From Clostridia bacterium (GTDB taxonomy: Bacteria; Bacillota; Clostridia; Oscillospirales; CAG-272): DNA of 34,633 nucleotides. Where the stretch lies: positions 1 to 34,633 of the forward strand of contig JAFQMO010000025.1 of assembly GCA_017414385.1 (NCBI GenBank), read 5' to 3'. The translations under genes were made by a program, and so were the position numbers. The notes under the pieces are model-generated. The model did not search any database. It was not told the DNA's origin and saw only the letters and a program-made list of their open reading frames with translations. Numbering within the stretch: position 1 is the first letter of the stretch; every line of letters begins with the position of its first letter. Shown here one piece after another: positions 17,186-24,477 of the stretch.

Positions 17186-18244
17186 TTACTGATTCTTATG
17201 GATCATTCCGAGAAAACGATCGTACAAAAAGGCCGTTGAATGACCGCCGCCCAATGTATCAGGCGCAAACTGAAGCGTCATGCACATTTTTGCGGGATAC
17301 TCCATCCCCTCACAGGTACCGTCATTGGCATTGGCAAAGCGCTCAATACCGACATGAGACAGACTCTCTGCATCAACGACATATCCGTGGTTCTGCGAGG
17401 TAATATATGTTCTGCTTCCGCCGATCTCCCGAACAGGCTGATTGCCGCCTCTGTGACCGTAGATCAGTTTTTCGCAGGTTCCGCCAAGAGCAAGCGCCGC
17501 GATCTGATGTCCAAGACCAATACCCAGCACAGGAATCGTTCCGATCAGCTTGGCAGCCTGTGCGATCTCGTCTTTATTATCGGAGGGATCGCCCGGACCA
17601 TCAGACAAGATAACCGCATCGGGGGCATCTGCCAGGATCTGTTCAGCGGTCGTATTATGCGGAACGACCGTTACACGGCAGCCTCTTTCGGTGAAGGCTG
17701 CGATCAAGCTGCGCTTGACACCGTAATCAATCACAGTAACACGGTACTCTTCTTCTGTCTGTGCCTCATAGACACGTGTTTCCCGATCGGAGACAGACGG
17801 AACCACATTTTTGATCTCGTATGCACCGATCCCATCCAGAGAAGCGGGAATCTCATCACAGATCATGGCATTCATCGTTCCCTGCTCGCGCAGGATCCGT
17901 GTCAATTCTCTGGTATCGACACCGCAGATACCCGGAACATCGTGTTCACGAAGGAAACGCTCCAACGCATACTGCGAACGGAAATTGGATGGCGTATCAC
18001 ACACCGAGCGTGCAATATATCCGTTCAGTGCGCAATCTCCCTCAAAATCCTCCTCGATCACACCGTAGTTACCAATCAAGGGAAACGTCTGCATGACGAT
18101 CTGTCCCGCATATGCAGGATCCGTCAAGGTTTCCAAATATCCAACCATGGAGGTTGTGAAAACAAGTTCTCCTATACTGTCACGTGCAGCGCCTATTCTT
18201 GTTCCTTCAAATACCTGACCGTTACTTAATACAAGATATGCCAT
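17186..18244 (-). CDS. carA: Carbamoyl-phosphate synthase small subunit with degenerate glutaminase triad
   Basis: Small subunit of carbamoyl-phosphate synthetase, 352 aa, full length. The N-terminal CPSase domain (MAYLVLSNGQVFEGTRIGA) and the class I amidotransferase fold (VIDYGVKRSLI, LSDGPGDP, YGHRGGNQPV, TSQNHGYVVD) are clear. The catalytic cysteine of GICLGHQ is Gly243 (GIGLGHQ, codon GGT at 17516-17518). The GHPEA motif reads FAPDT, so the catalytic His is Ala327 and the Glu is Asp329. By family knowledge such a subunit cannot hydrolyse glutamine, so it probably serves as a structural partner of an ammonia-dependent CarB. The ATG at 18244 fits the family N-terminus. The Shine-Dalgarno is about 30 nt upstream behind a hairpin. 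Confidence 0.95.
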   Translation of the reverse strand: MAYLVLSNGQVFEGTRIGAARDSIGELVFTTSMVGYLETLTDPAYAGQIVMQTFPLIGNYGVIEEDFEGDCALNGYIARSVCDTPSNFRSQYALERFLREHDVPGICGVDTRELTRILREQGTMNAMICDEIPASLDGIGAYEIKNVVPSVSDRETRVYEAQTEEEYRVTVIDYGVKRSLIAAFTERGCRVTVVPHNTTAEQILADAPDAVILSDGPGDPSDNKDEIAQAAKLIGTIPVLGIGLGHQIAALALGGTCEKLIYGHRGGNQPVREIGGSRTYITSQNHGYVVDAESLSHVGIERFANANDGTCEGMEYPAKMCMTLQFAPDTLGGGHSTAFLYDRFLGMIHKNQ

Positions 18245-18255
18245 ACGATACCGTG

Positions 18256-18281
18256 CTTTGGAAAAAACCAAAGTCTCCTTT
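18256..18281 (-). promoter_or_regulatory. Shine-Dalgarno followed by a small hairpin before carA
   Basis: On the minus strand AAAGGAG (18275-18281) is followed one base later by CTTTGG, six T, CCAAAG (18256-18273), a perfect 6-bp hairpin. Eleven nt then lead to the carA ATG at 18244. Folding the hairpin would bring the Shine-Dalgarno to about 12 nt from the ATG. Without it, the distance of about 30 nt is too long for normal initiation. Confidence 0.6.
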
Positions 18282-18354
18282 CTCAAATCCAATATGTCCG
18301 TTTACTACTGCTGCGAATTAAAAACTGTTCTCAAAATAAATCCCTATTATTAAT

Positions 18355-18383
18355 ATTATATTCCTAAACGACGAAGATGTCAA
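18355..18383 (-). promoter_or_regulatory. Perfect consensus promoter of carA-carB/dapF
   Basis: TTGACA (18378-18383), 17 bp, TATAAT (18355-18360) on the minus strand. It gives a leader of about 100 nt before carA. No pyrimidine attenuator-type terminator or T-box was seen in that leader. Confidence 0.92.
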
Positions 18384-18474
18384 GAGTTCTATGACCGAAA
18401 ATTGCAATTTTTATCATTATTCTATTGATTGCTCTCTTTTGCAAAAAGCATGGAAACATTTTGAAAATAACGTC

Positions 18475-18508
18475 GATAAAAAAGGAACGCATCAAAAATG
18501 CGTTCCTT
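18475..18508 (-). terminator. Terminator of the alcohol dehydrogenase gene
   Basis: A perfect 11-bp stem AAGGAACGCAT/ATGCGTTCCTT (18498-18508 with 18482-18492) with a 5-nt loop, followed on the minus strand by a T-rich run. It starts 7 bp after the stop codon. Confidence 0.9.
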
Positions 18509-18515
18509 ACATTAC

Positions 18516-19616
18516 TTAGGAAAACAATCCCTTATAAATACCAAGCATCTCCTGTTGTGTGATCACGTAGGGACTGTTTTTGTAATTTCCTGCATTTTTG
18601 ACTTTATCAACAAACATTGCGATCGTTTCCTTGTCCAACGAAAGATGGACATCTGCTGCATCGACGATCACGTTCTTGATCTCCTCACCGTCAGCACCGA
18701 TCGCATCGTACAGCTCTCTGCAAAGATTCGGCGCCGCTTTTTCATTCAGATCAAGATAATCGCGGTAAAAGACCGCACATGCACGACCGTGGGAAACACC
18801 GCACATCAAAGTAAGATTGTATCCCAACGGATGCGGGAATCCGGTTCCCGTTTTGTTGATGGCAATACCGCCGGCACACGAAGCATACAGGATCGCTTCT
18901 CTTTGTTCAGGCGTTGTCGGCGTGCCCGGAGAAAATGTTTTTATAAAATGATAAAGGATCCTTGCACCGTACCGTGCAAACATTCGCGAGAAGGAATCTG
19001 CTTTCGGAGACAAATACGATTCCGCACAGTGTGCAAAGGCATCCAATGCACAGCTGATCATGTACGACTCCGAAAGTGACTGAAGATACCTTTCATCGAG
19101 AAACGCGTACCTTGCATAAGAATTTTCTCTGTCTGTAAAGGTTTGTTTCTTATCTGCGCCGTCAACGGTCAATACCGCATACGCGTTTGCTTCACTACCC
19201 GTACCTGCTGTCGTCGGAACCAGGATGATCGGGAACGAGGGAGCACGCTTCTCCGTGTAAATAGCCATCGGTGCCAATGCAGGATTCGCTGCGTAGGCAG
19301 CAATGGCCTTGGATGCGTCCATTGCACTTCCGCCGCCGATACCGATGATAAAATCCGCACCGACGGATGCGGCCAGCTGTCCGCCGTCATAACAGACAGA
19401 AACCAAGGGATTTTCACCGATCTTATCGTAAACGGTATAAGATATGCCAAGTGTCTCAAGAACAGAGATCACATCATCCTGCGCGCCGGAAACCTTTGCG
19501 GAATGACGTCCTGTAACAAGAAGCGCATGTGATCCTAAAGCAAAGCACGATGCATTTTGCTTGATACAGTCCTTGCCGCCGCGTATATCAACAGGCATGA
19601 ACATGGAAATACTCAT
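18516..19616 (-). CDS. Iron-containing alcohol dehydrogenase family protein
   Basis: NAD(P)-dependent group III alcohol dehydrogenase, 366 aa; the substrate is unknown. The N-terminal dinucleotide-binding half contains IGIGGGSAMDASKAIAAY. The C-terminal metal half has the expected ligands: Asp and His in ALDAFAHCAESYLSP, His in FPHPLGYNLTLMCG and His in VSHGRACAVFYRDYL. The Shine-Dalgarno GGGAGG at 19624-19629 gives a clear ATG at 19616. The gene sits directly behind the terminator of the solute-binding protein gene, with no room for a promoter in between. It is therefore either read through or served by a weak promoter upstream of that hairpin. Butanol, aldehyde or diol substrates are all possible. 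Confidence 0.9.
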   Translation of the reverse strand: MSISMFMPVDIRGGKDCIKQNASCFALGSHALLVTGRHSAKVSGAQDDVISVLETLGISYTVYDKIGENPLVSVCYDGGQLAASVGADFIIGIGGGSAMDASKAIAAYAANPALAPMAIYTEKRAPSFPIILVPTTAGTGSEANAYAVLTVDGADKKQTFTDRENSYARYAFLDERYLQSLSESYMISCALDAFAHCAESYLSPKADSFSRMFARYGARILYHFIKTFSPGTPTTPEQREAILYASCAGGIAINKTGTGFPHPLGYNLTLMCGVSHGRACAVFYRDYLDLNEKAAPNLCRELYDAIGADGEEIKNVIVDAADVHLSLDKETIAMFVDKVKNAGNYKNSPYVITQQEMLGIYKGLFS

Positions 19617-19630
19617 ATGTTTCCTCCCTC

Positions 19631-19659
19631 AAAAAAGTGAGGACAGAAACTGCCCTCAC
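19631..19659 (-). terminator. Terminator or attenuator between the solute-binding protein gene and adh
   Basis: A minus-strand stem GTGAGGGCAG/CTGTCCTCAC (19650-19659 with 19637-19646, one G-U pair, 3-nt loop) runs straight into six T at 19631-19636. The adh Shine-Dalgarno begins two bases later, so the element could act as an attenuator for adh. Confidence 0.85.
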
Positions 19660-19697
19660 CTTCGAATCATTTGTGTTATGAACAACAACTATGACGA

Positions 19698-21389
19698 TCA
19701 ACCGGCAAAATAATTGTCGTAATGAGTCAAGTATGTTGAAACAAATCCATCAATATTGTTGTACTTGAGCAATTTATTGATGGCACTTGTGAAATCTCTC
19801 TTGATATCGAAAAGGATGGTAGCCGCATCAGTCACTTTATCACCGGAAGCTTCCCAACGTTCTACGTAAGGTGCCTCTGTTGTAAGATACTGATCAAGCA
19901 ACGGCGCGGTTACCTCATTTTCGTAATACCACAGATAATACGGACTTACAATGGTCTCATTGTTCTGAAGAACACCGATCTCGCCATAGTTTACAGGCAA
20001 AGTCTCGGGAGCAGCACCGATCAACGTGTTACCGGAGTGGAAGAAATCCATAGACCAATCATCATTCAGCATATGAACAGTGCCGTTTTCGTTGAACTCA
20101 TAGTTCACACCCTCAACACCGAATGCATAGGTATTACGGAGAGCCGGATTGGTGTTGATCATGGTAATGATCTCCATACATCTGCCAAGATCACTTGCAT
20201 AAGAGGAAACGGCAAACATACCGCGGTAAATATTCTCATGTGTACATACCGGCTTTTCAAGCTCAATTACGTAATAGTTCTCTTCCCAATTTTCATCCTC
20301 GGGAGTTGTGATATAACCGGAACGAACTTCAAGTGCATAACGATCCGCCTCGCCGGCATAACCACCCTGCTCCAGCTTATCGACCAAGGCTTCATGATTG
20401 ACAAATCTCGGATCCTCGAACAAAAGCTGAGGAATCATCTTGGAACGATCGTCAAAATCAGAGGAAATGATCGTACCGACAAAAGAAACCTCGGGAGCAA
20501 CCGTCAACAGATAGGGAACATCAATATCCGTTGTATTGATCGGCATAACATCCGACTCGCCCGCCTTAACGGCATCAAGATACACCTCGCAATCGGTCAA
20601 AGCGGTTACAGATGCAGCATCAAAGCCATATTTATCGGCAAGCTCCTTATCAACGAGCAAATAGGTATACTCGCCAATGACATGGTTGTTCGGGATCGCA
20701 TATGTAACACCGTCAACCTGTCCGGACTGAAGGATCGTCGGATAAATGTACTTATTCAACATCTTAGAATCACTCTCCAACGAGTTGTCCAAGGGCTGGA
20801 GATATCCCGCATATGCATACTCAACGAGCATCTCATAATCTGTAATGAACAGAATATCAAGGCTGGTACCTTCAAGCTCCGGATATGCAGCGACCTCACG
20901 TCCATATTCGTCGGTCTCCATTTCCTGTGTATCAGGCTCTGTGGACTCAACCGGCGCCTTGGTAGTAGTTACCCATTTCGAACGCTTTTTCTTATTCTTG
21001 TTTGCTTCCTTTTCCGCTTCTTTTTTTGCCTTTTCCTCGGCTCTTTTCTTTGCAGCTGCTTCTCTTGCAGCAGCTTCTTCAGCCTCGATCTTTTCAATCT
21101 GGGAAGCAACAAACGCTTCATATTCATCAGCTGTCTTCAGCTGGAGAATAACCTGTGTCTTATATTCTTTCTTTGTCAACGCATTCATTGCATCCTGAAC
21201 AGCCGCAATCGCTTCTGCAGTCGTATTTTCTCCGGTAATAGCGGTCAGTGAAATTGTTGTTGTTCTGGTATCAACCTGCTCAACAAGATCATCTTCATCA
21301 ATTTCATCGTTGCCGCCGAGAGAACAGCCGGTCATTGCAGACATCAACATACCTGCAAGCAACGAGAGACTGATTAGTTTCTTCTTCAT
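19698..21389 (-). CDS. ABC-type extracellular solute-binding lipoprotein with a charged helical insertion
   Basis: Probable substrate-binding lipoprotein of an ABC importer, 563 aa. Residues 1-21 are a lipoprotein signal with lipobox MTGC (Cys22). Residues 44-95 begin an SBP family 1-like fold (ISLTAITGENTTAEA). Residues about 95-137 are an Ala/Glu/Lys-rich, almost uninterrupted charged helix, then a Thr/Pro/Glu linker runs to about 168. The main binding domain follows from YPELEGTSLDILFITDY to the end. No permease or ATPase genes are adjacent, so it is an orphan; the substrate is unknown, though sugars or oligosaccharides are common for this clostridial group. The ATG at 21389 has TAGGAGG upstream. 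It has its own promoter and terminator. Confidence 0.85.
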   Translation of the reverse strand: MKKKLISLSLLAGMLMSAMTGCSLGGNDEIDEDDLVEQVDTRTTTISLTAITGENTTAEAIAAVQDAMNALTKKEYKTQVILQLKTADEYEAFVASQIEKIEAEEAAAREAAAKKRAEEKAKKEAEKEANKNKKKRSKWVTTTKAPVESTEPDTQEMETDEYGREVAAYPELEGTSLDILFITDYEMLVEYAYAGYLQPLDNSLESDSKMLNKYIYPTILQSGQVDGVTYAIPNNHVIGEYTYLLVDKELADKYGFDAASVTALTDCEVYLDAVKAGESDVMPINTTDIDVPYLLTVAPEVSFVGTIISSDFDDRSKMIPQLLFEDPRFVNHEALVDKLEQGGYAGEADRYALEVRSGYITTPEDENWEENYYVIELEKPVCTHENIYRGMFAVSSYASDLGRCMEIITMINTNPALRNTYAFGVEGVNYEFNENGTVHMLNDDWSMDFFHSGNTLIGAAPETLPVNYGEIGVLQNNETIVSPYYLWYYENEVTAPLLDQYLTTEAPYVERWEASGDKVTDAATILFDIKRDFTSAINKLLKYNNIDGFVSTYLTHYDNYFAG

Positions 21390-21436
21390 ACGAAAAAATC
21401 CTCCTATTTAACAATAGAGATATGATGTACTGTTAT

Positions 21437-21465
21437 ATTTTACACCAAAATCACACTTATGTCAA
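21437..21465 (-). promoter_or_regulatory. Promoter of the solute-binding protein gene
   Basis: TTGACA (21460-21465), 17 bp, TAAAAT (21437-21442) on the minus strand, about 50 bp before the start codon. It separates this unit from rpoD upstream. The rest of the 274-bp gap holds AT-rich sequence with no clear rpoD terminator. Confidence 0.88.
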
Positions 21466-21663
21466 GACATATTTTGCTTCAACGACCGAATCGACGTTGA
21501 TTTCTCTGCAAAAGAACAAGACATTTTTGGACAAAAAAGTTTTTGTGTGTACAATTAGTACAAAAAGATCCGTTCTTCTTTTGCTATTTTACCCATAATT
21601 TTATTCTTATTTCCAATAAAACTCAAAAAACAACATCAAAATATGGGTATTTTATACGAAAAT

Positions 21664-22992
21664 TCAGTCCAAATAATCTTTCAAACGTTTTGAGCGGCTG
21701 GGATGACGGAGTTTACGAAGCGCCTTTGCTTCGATCTGACGGATACGTTCTCTTGTGATATTAAAGACCTTTCCGACCTCCTCCAATGTACGGGTACGAC
21801 CGTCCTTCAAGCCAAAGCGAAGCTTAAGGACCTCCTCCTCTCGGGGTGTCAGCGTACTGAGAACCTCACACAGCTGTTCGCGAAGCAATGTATACGATGC
21901 TGCTTCCGCCGGTGCAGGAGAGGTATCATCCTCAATAAAGTCACCGAGATGGCTGTCCTCTTCCTCACCGATCGGTGTTTCCAGTGAGACCGGATCCTGC
22001 GCAATCTTCATGATCTCGCGAACCTTATCGGGACTCATATCCATTTCGGCTGCGATCTCCTCTGCGCTCGCCTCATGCCCCAGCTCCTGAAGAAGCTGTC
22101 TGGAAACACGGGAGACCTTATGGATCGTCTCTACCATGTGTACCGGAATACGGATCGTTCTTGCCTGATCTGCAATGGCGCGCGTGATTGCCTGGCGGAT
22201 CCACCATGTTGCATAGGTAGAAAACTTATATCCCTTTTTATAGTCGAACTTATCCACTGCTTTGATCAGACCGAGATTACCCTCCTGGATCAGATCAAGG
22301 AAAAACATTCCCTTACCAACATAACGCTTTGCAACAGATACAACCAGACGCAGGTTGGATTCCACGAGCTGCTTTTCCGCATTGACACCCTTCTTGGAAC
22401 GCTTCTTGAGCTCCGAGATTTTTTCCTCATCGAGAACGATACCATGCTTTTCCGCATGGGCAAGCTCATCCTTCGCACGTTTTCCGTCATACATAGCCTC
22501 CGCAAGAACCAGCTCCTCCTCCGAGTTGAGCAGCTGAACCTTTCCGATCTCCTTCAGATACATACGGACAGGGTCATCGATCGCCAATCCCTCCTGGATC
22601 AGCATCTTTTCCATTTCCTCCGCAGACTCCAGCTGTGCGACCTCGTTTTCGATCTCAAAGTCGGGGGAATCCATGTAACCGGTAATATCGATTCCCATAT
22701 TTTCGAGTGTTTCATAGAGCTTTTCAATCTGCTCAATGTCATACTCAACATCCTCAAGCTCTTCCATGATCTCCGACTGAGAAAGGCTGCCCTTTGCTTT
22801 GCCTCGTCTGATCAATTCCTTGATCACATTTCCCTTCTCCTTCGGCTGTGTGCCTGCGTCTTTTTCATTGGATTCGACATTTTCTGCATCAGCCGTCTCA
22901 TCAGCTGCATTCAGATCATCGGTCGATTCCTTTGCTTCAAGTGTCTGTTCCACCTCAGTCATTTCCAGTTCTTCCATCTGAGAAATTGTCAT
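21664..22992 (-). CDS. rpoD: RNA polymerase primary sigma factor (sigma-70/SigA)
   Basis: Housekeeping sigma factor that directs core RNA polymerase to promoters like those in this window. The protein is 442 aa. Residues 1-60 are acidic and poorly conserved, and region 1.1 lies around 60-120. Region 1.2 begins at [17 protein letters not shown]. Region 2 includes [20 protein letters not shown] and [17 protein letters not shown]. Region 3 follows, and region 4 has [15 protein letters not shown] and the helix-turn-helix [20 protein letters not shown]. The ATG at 22992 is chosen on GGAAAGGAT 8 nt upstream; a frame start at 23085 would add 31 non-family residues. It lies 172 nt after the M48 gene, in the usual dnaG...rpoD order. 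Confidence 0.96.
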   Translation of the reverse strand: MTISQMEELEMTEVEQTLEAKESTDDLNAADETADAENVESNEKDAGTQPKEKGNVIKELIRRGKAKGSLSQSEIMEELEDVEYDIEQIEKLYETLENMGIDITGYMDSPDFEIENEVAQLESAEEMEKMLIQEGLAIDDPVRMYLKEIGKVQLLNSEEELVLAEAMYDGKRAKDELAHAEKHGIVLDEEKISELKKRSKKGVNAEKQLVESNLRLVVSVAKRYVGKGMFFLDLIQEGNLGLIKAVDKFDYKKGYKFSTYATWWIRQAITRAIADQARTIRIPVHMVETIHKVSRVSRQLLQELGHEASAEEIAAEMDMSPDKVREIMKIAQDPVSLETPIGEEEDSHLGDFIEDDTSPAPAEAASYTLLREQLCEVLSTLTPREEEVLKLRFGLKDGRTRTLEEVGKVFNITRERIRQIEAKALRKLRHPSRSKRLKDYLD

Positions 22993-23164
22993 ATTTATAT
23001 CCTTTCCGATACAGAAAAGCAACCGCTTTTCCTTTATTTTATTCCAATTATCTTTTTGTTTTCCCGCCGTGGCCATGATTTCCACAAATCAGGCACCGGA
23101 GAAAGCTCCGCACACAGTATGATTCAGATATGTACGGCCGCAGGAACACAAAATCGAATCGTGA

Positions 23165-24391
23165 TCATTCTTTGGCAATACTTTCCAGCGCATCGATACG
23201 TGCACTCAGCGGCGGATGGCTGTATTCAAGCACAACGATCACCCGTGAGGGCGAAAGATCCGCAAAGTTTTCCTTTGCCAACTTTTTCAATCCGGTCACC
23301 AAAGCCGCGCCATAGCCTTCCTCTGCTGCCTGACGGTCGGCACGAAATTCCGCAAAACGGCTGTACGCACCGATCAGCATACCGGTCAGAGGCTGGATCA
23401 GGCCAAGTCCAATATTCAACAGAACATAAGCAAAGCCGTAGTTTACCCCATCAAATCCAAAGGCTGTGTGCAGCAGCGGCTCACGTACCGCAAGCCACAC
23501 CAACGTTGCCATCACCAACATATTACCCAAATTCATGATCTGCATTTTGAGAACATCTTTATGCAAACCGTGTCCCAGCTCATGGGAGAAGACTGCGCAT
23601 ATTTCATCGGTGGACATCGCGTTGATCAAATTGTCATAGAGCACAATGGTTTTCATTTTTCCAAAGCCGGTGAAATAGGCATTCAATTTGGTAGTACGTC
23701 TGGACGCATCCATGACCTCAATGGCTTTGACATGATAACCGTGCTTGGTCAGCAGCCCCATCAAGCGTTCCTTCAGCTCACCATCCTCCAAGGGAACGAA
23801 TTTGTTGCTCATGCGGCTGAAAATCGGATAGAGAAAAGAAATGATCATCGTAAAACAGAAGATCACCGCTGTAAAAAGCAGGATCATCCAGTCCCCCATT
23901 GCACCGTGAAGCGCAGCCAGGATACAGACAAGACCGATAGAGATCAGCAGCTCAAGGATCAGCGAACGAATCTGATCAACAGCAAAGGTCCTGAGTGTAG
24001 AGCGATTGAAGCCGTATTTTCCCTCGATGACCATCGTTTCCGCATAGTTAAAGCCAAGATCGATCACCGCAGAGAGTACTGTTTGAAAAAGCAGGACAGC
24101 AATCAGCTGCATATAGATATTGGACGGAAACAATGCCGAAAAGGCGGCGTATGCATTGGTACAGAGCAAAACCAGCATCAGTACATAGGATACGATCAGC
24201 GAAAATATGCTCAGACGGCATTTTTCCCCGTTATAGCTCTTCCATCGCTGATAGGTTTCCCCGTCATAAACGTCAGCCACATTGGCAGGTGTGGGATTGT
24301 TCGCAGAATGGTATTGAATGATATGGAGTATCATCCGGTAAAGATAGCCTACGGTCAGCATAAGCAAAATCAAAAGCTTCCAATTCATCAT
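23165..24391 (-). CDS. M48 family (Ste24-like) membrane zinc metalloprotease
   Basis: Integral membrane endopeptidase resembling CAAX protease 1/Ste24 and HtpX-like enzymes, 408 aa. Several hydrophobic segments are seen (about 5-25, 60-80, 95-120, 145-165, 170-195, 290-340). The zinc motif HELGH lies in CAVFSHELGHGLHKDVLK, and the third ligand is in SRFAEFRADRQAAEEGYG. The C-terminal YSHPPLSARIDALE is typical of the family. The role is probably membrane protein quality control or peptide cleavage; substrates are unknown. Its position between dnaG and rpoD is unusual. AGGAG precedes two tandem ATG codons (24391, 24388); the second has the better spacing. No terminator separates it from its neighbours. 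Confidence 0.9.
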   Translation of the reverse strand: MMNWKLLILLMLTVGYLYRMILHIIQYHSANNPTPANVADVYDGETYQRWKSYNGEKCRLSIFSLIVSYVLMLVLLCTNAYAAFSALFPSNIYMQLIAVLLFQTVLSAVIDLGFNYAETMVIEGKYGFNRSTLRTFAVDQIRSLILELLISIGLVCILAALHGAMGDWMILLFTAVIFCFTMIISFLYPIFSRMSNKFVPLEDGELKERLMGLLTKHGYHVKAIEVMDASRRTTKLNAYFTGFGKMKTIVLYDNLINAMSTDEICAVFSHELGHGLHKDVLKMQIMNLGNMLVMATLVWLAVREPLLHTAFGFDGVNYGFAYVLLNIGLGLIQPLTGMLIGAYSRFAEFRADRQAAEEGYGAALVTGLKKLAKENFADLSPSRVIVVLEYSHPPLSARIDALESIAKE

Positions 24392-24477
24392 GAATTCTCC
24401 TAAAGTATATCGTTTTCTGTCATCCGGTACAAAATTTGCAGATATTCATCCGCCGTCCCGTTTTTGTAAAAACGGCA

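Noticed and set aside
13650..17192. A 1180-codon open frame on the plus strand opposite carB-dapF
   Set aside because: It is antisense to clear CarB and DapF motifs, has an unnatural Cys/Arg/His/Asn-rich composition and no Shine-Dalgarno. It results from codon bias that avoids stops in the opposite frame.
21480..21663. rpoD terminator or regulatory RNA downstream of rpoD
   Set aside because: Only AT-rich imperfect inverted repeats (for example TACCCATA...TATGGGTA far apart) were seen, none with a convincing stem and U run.
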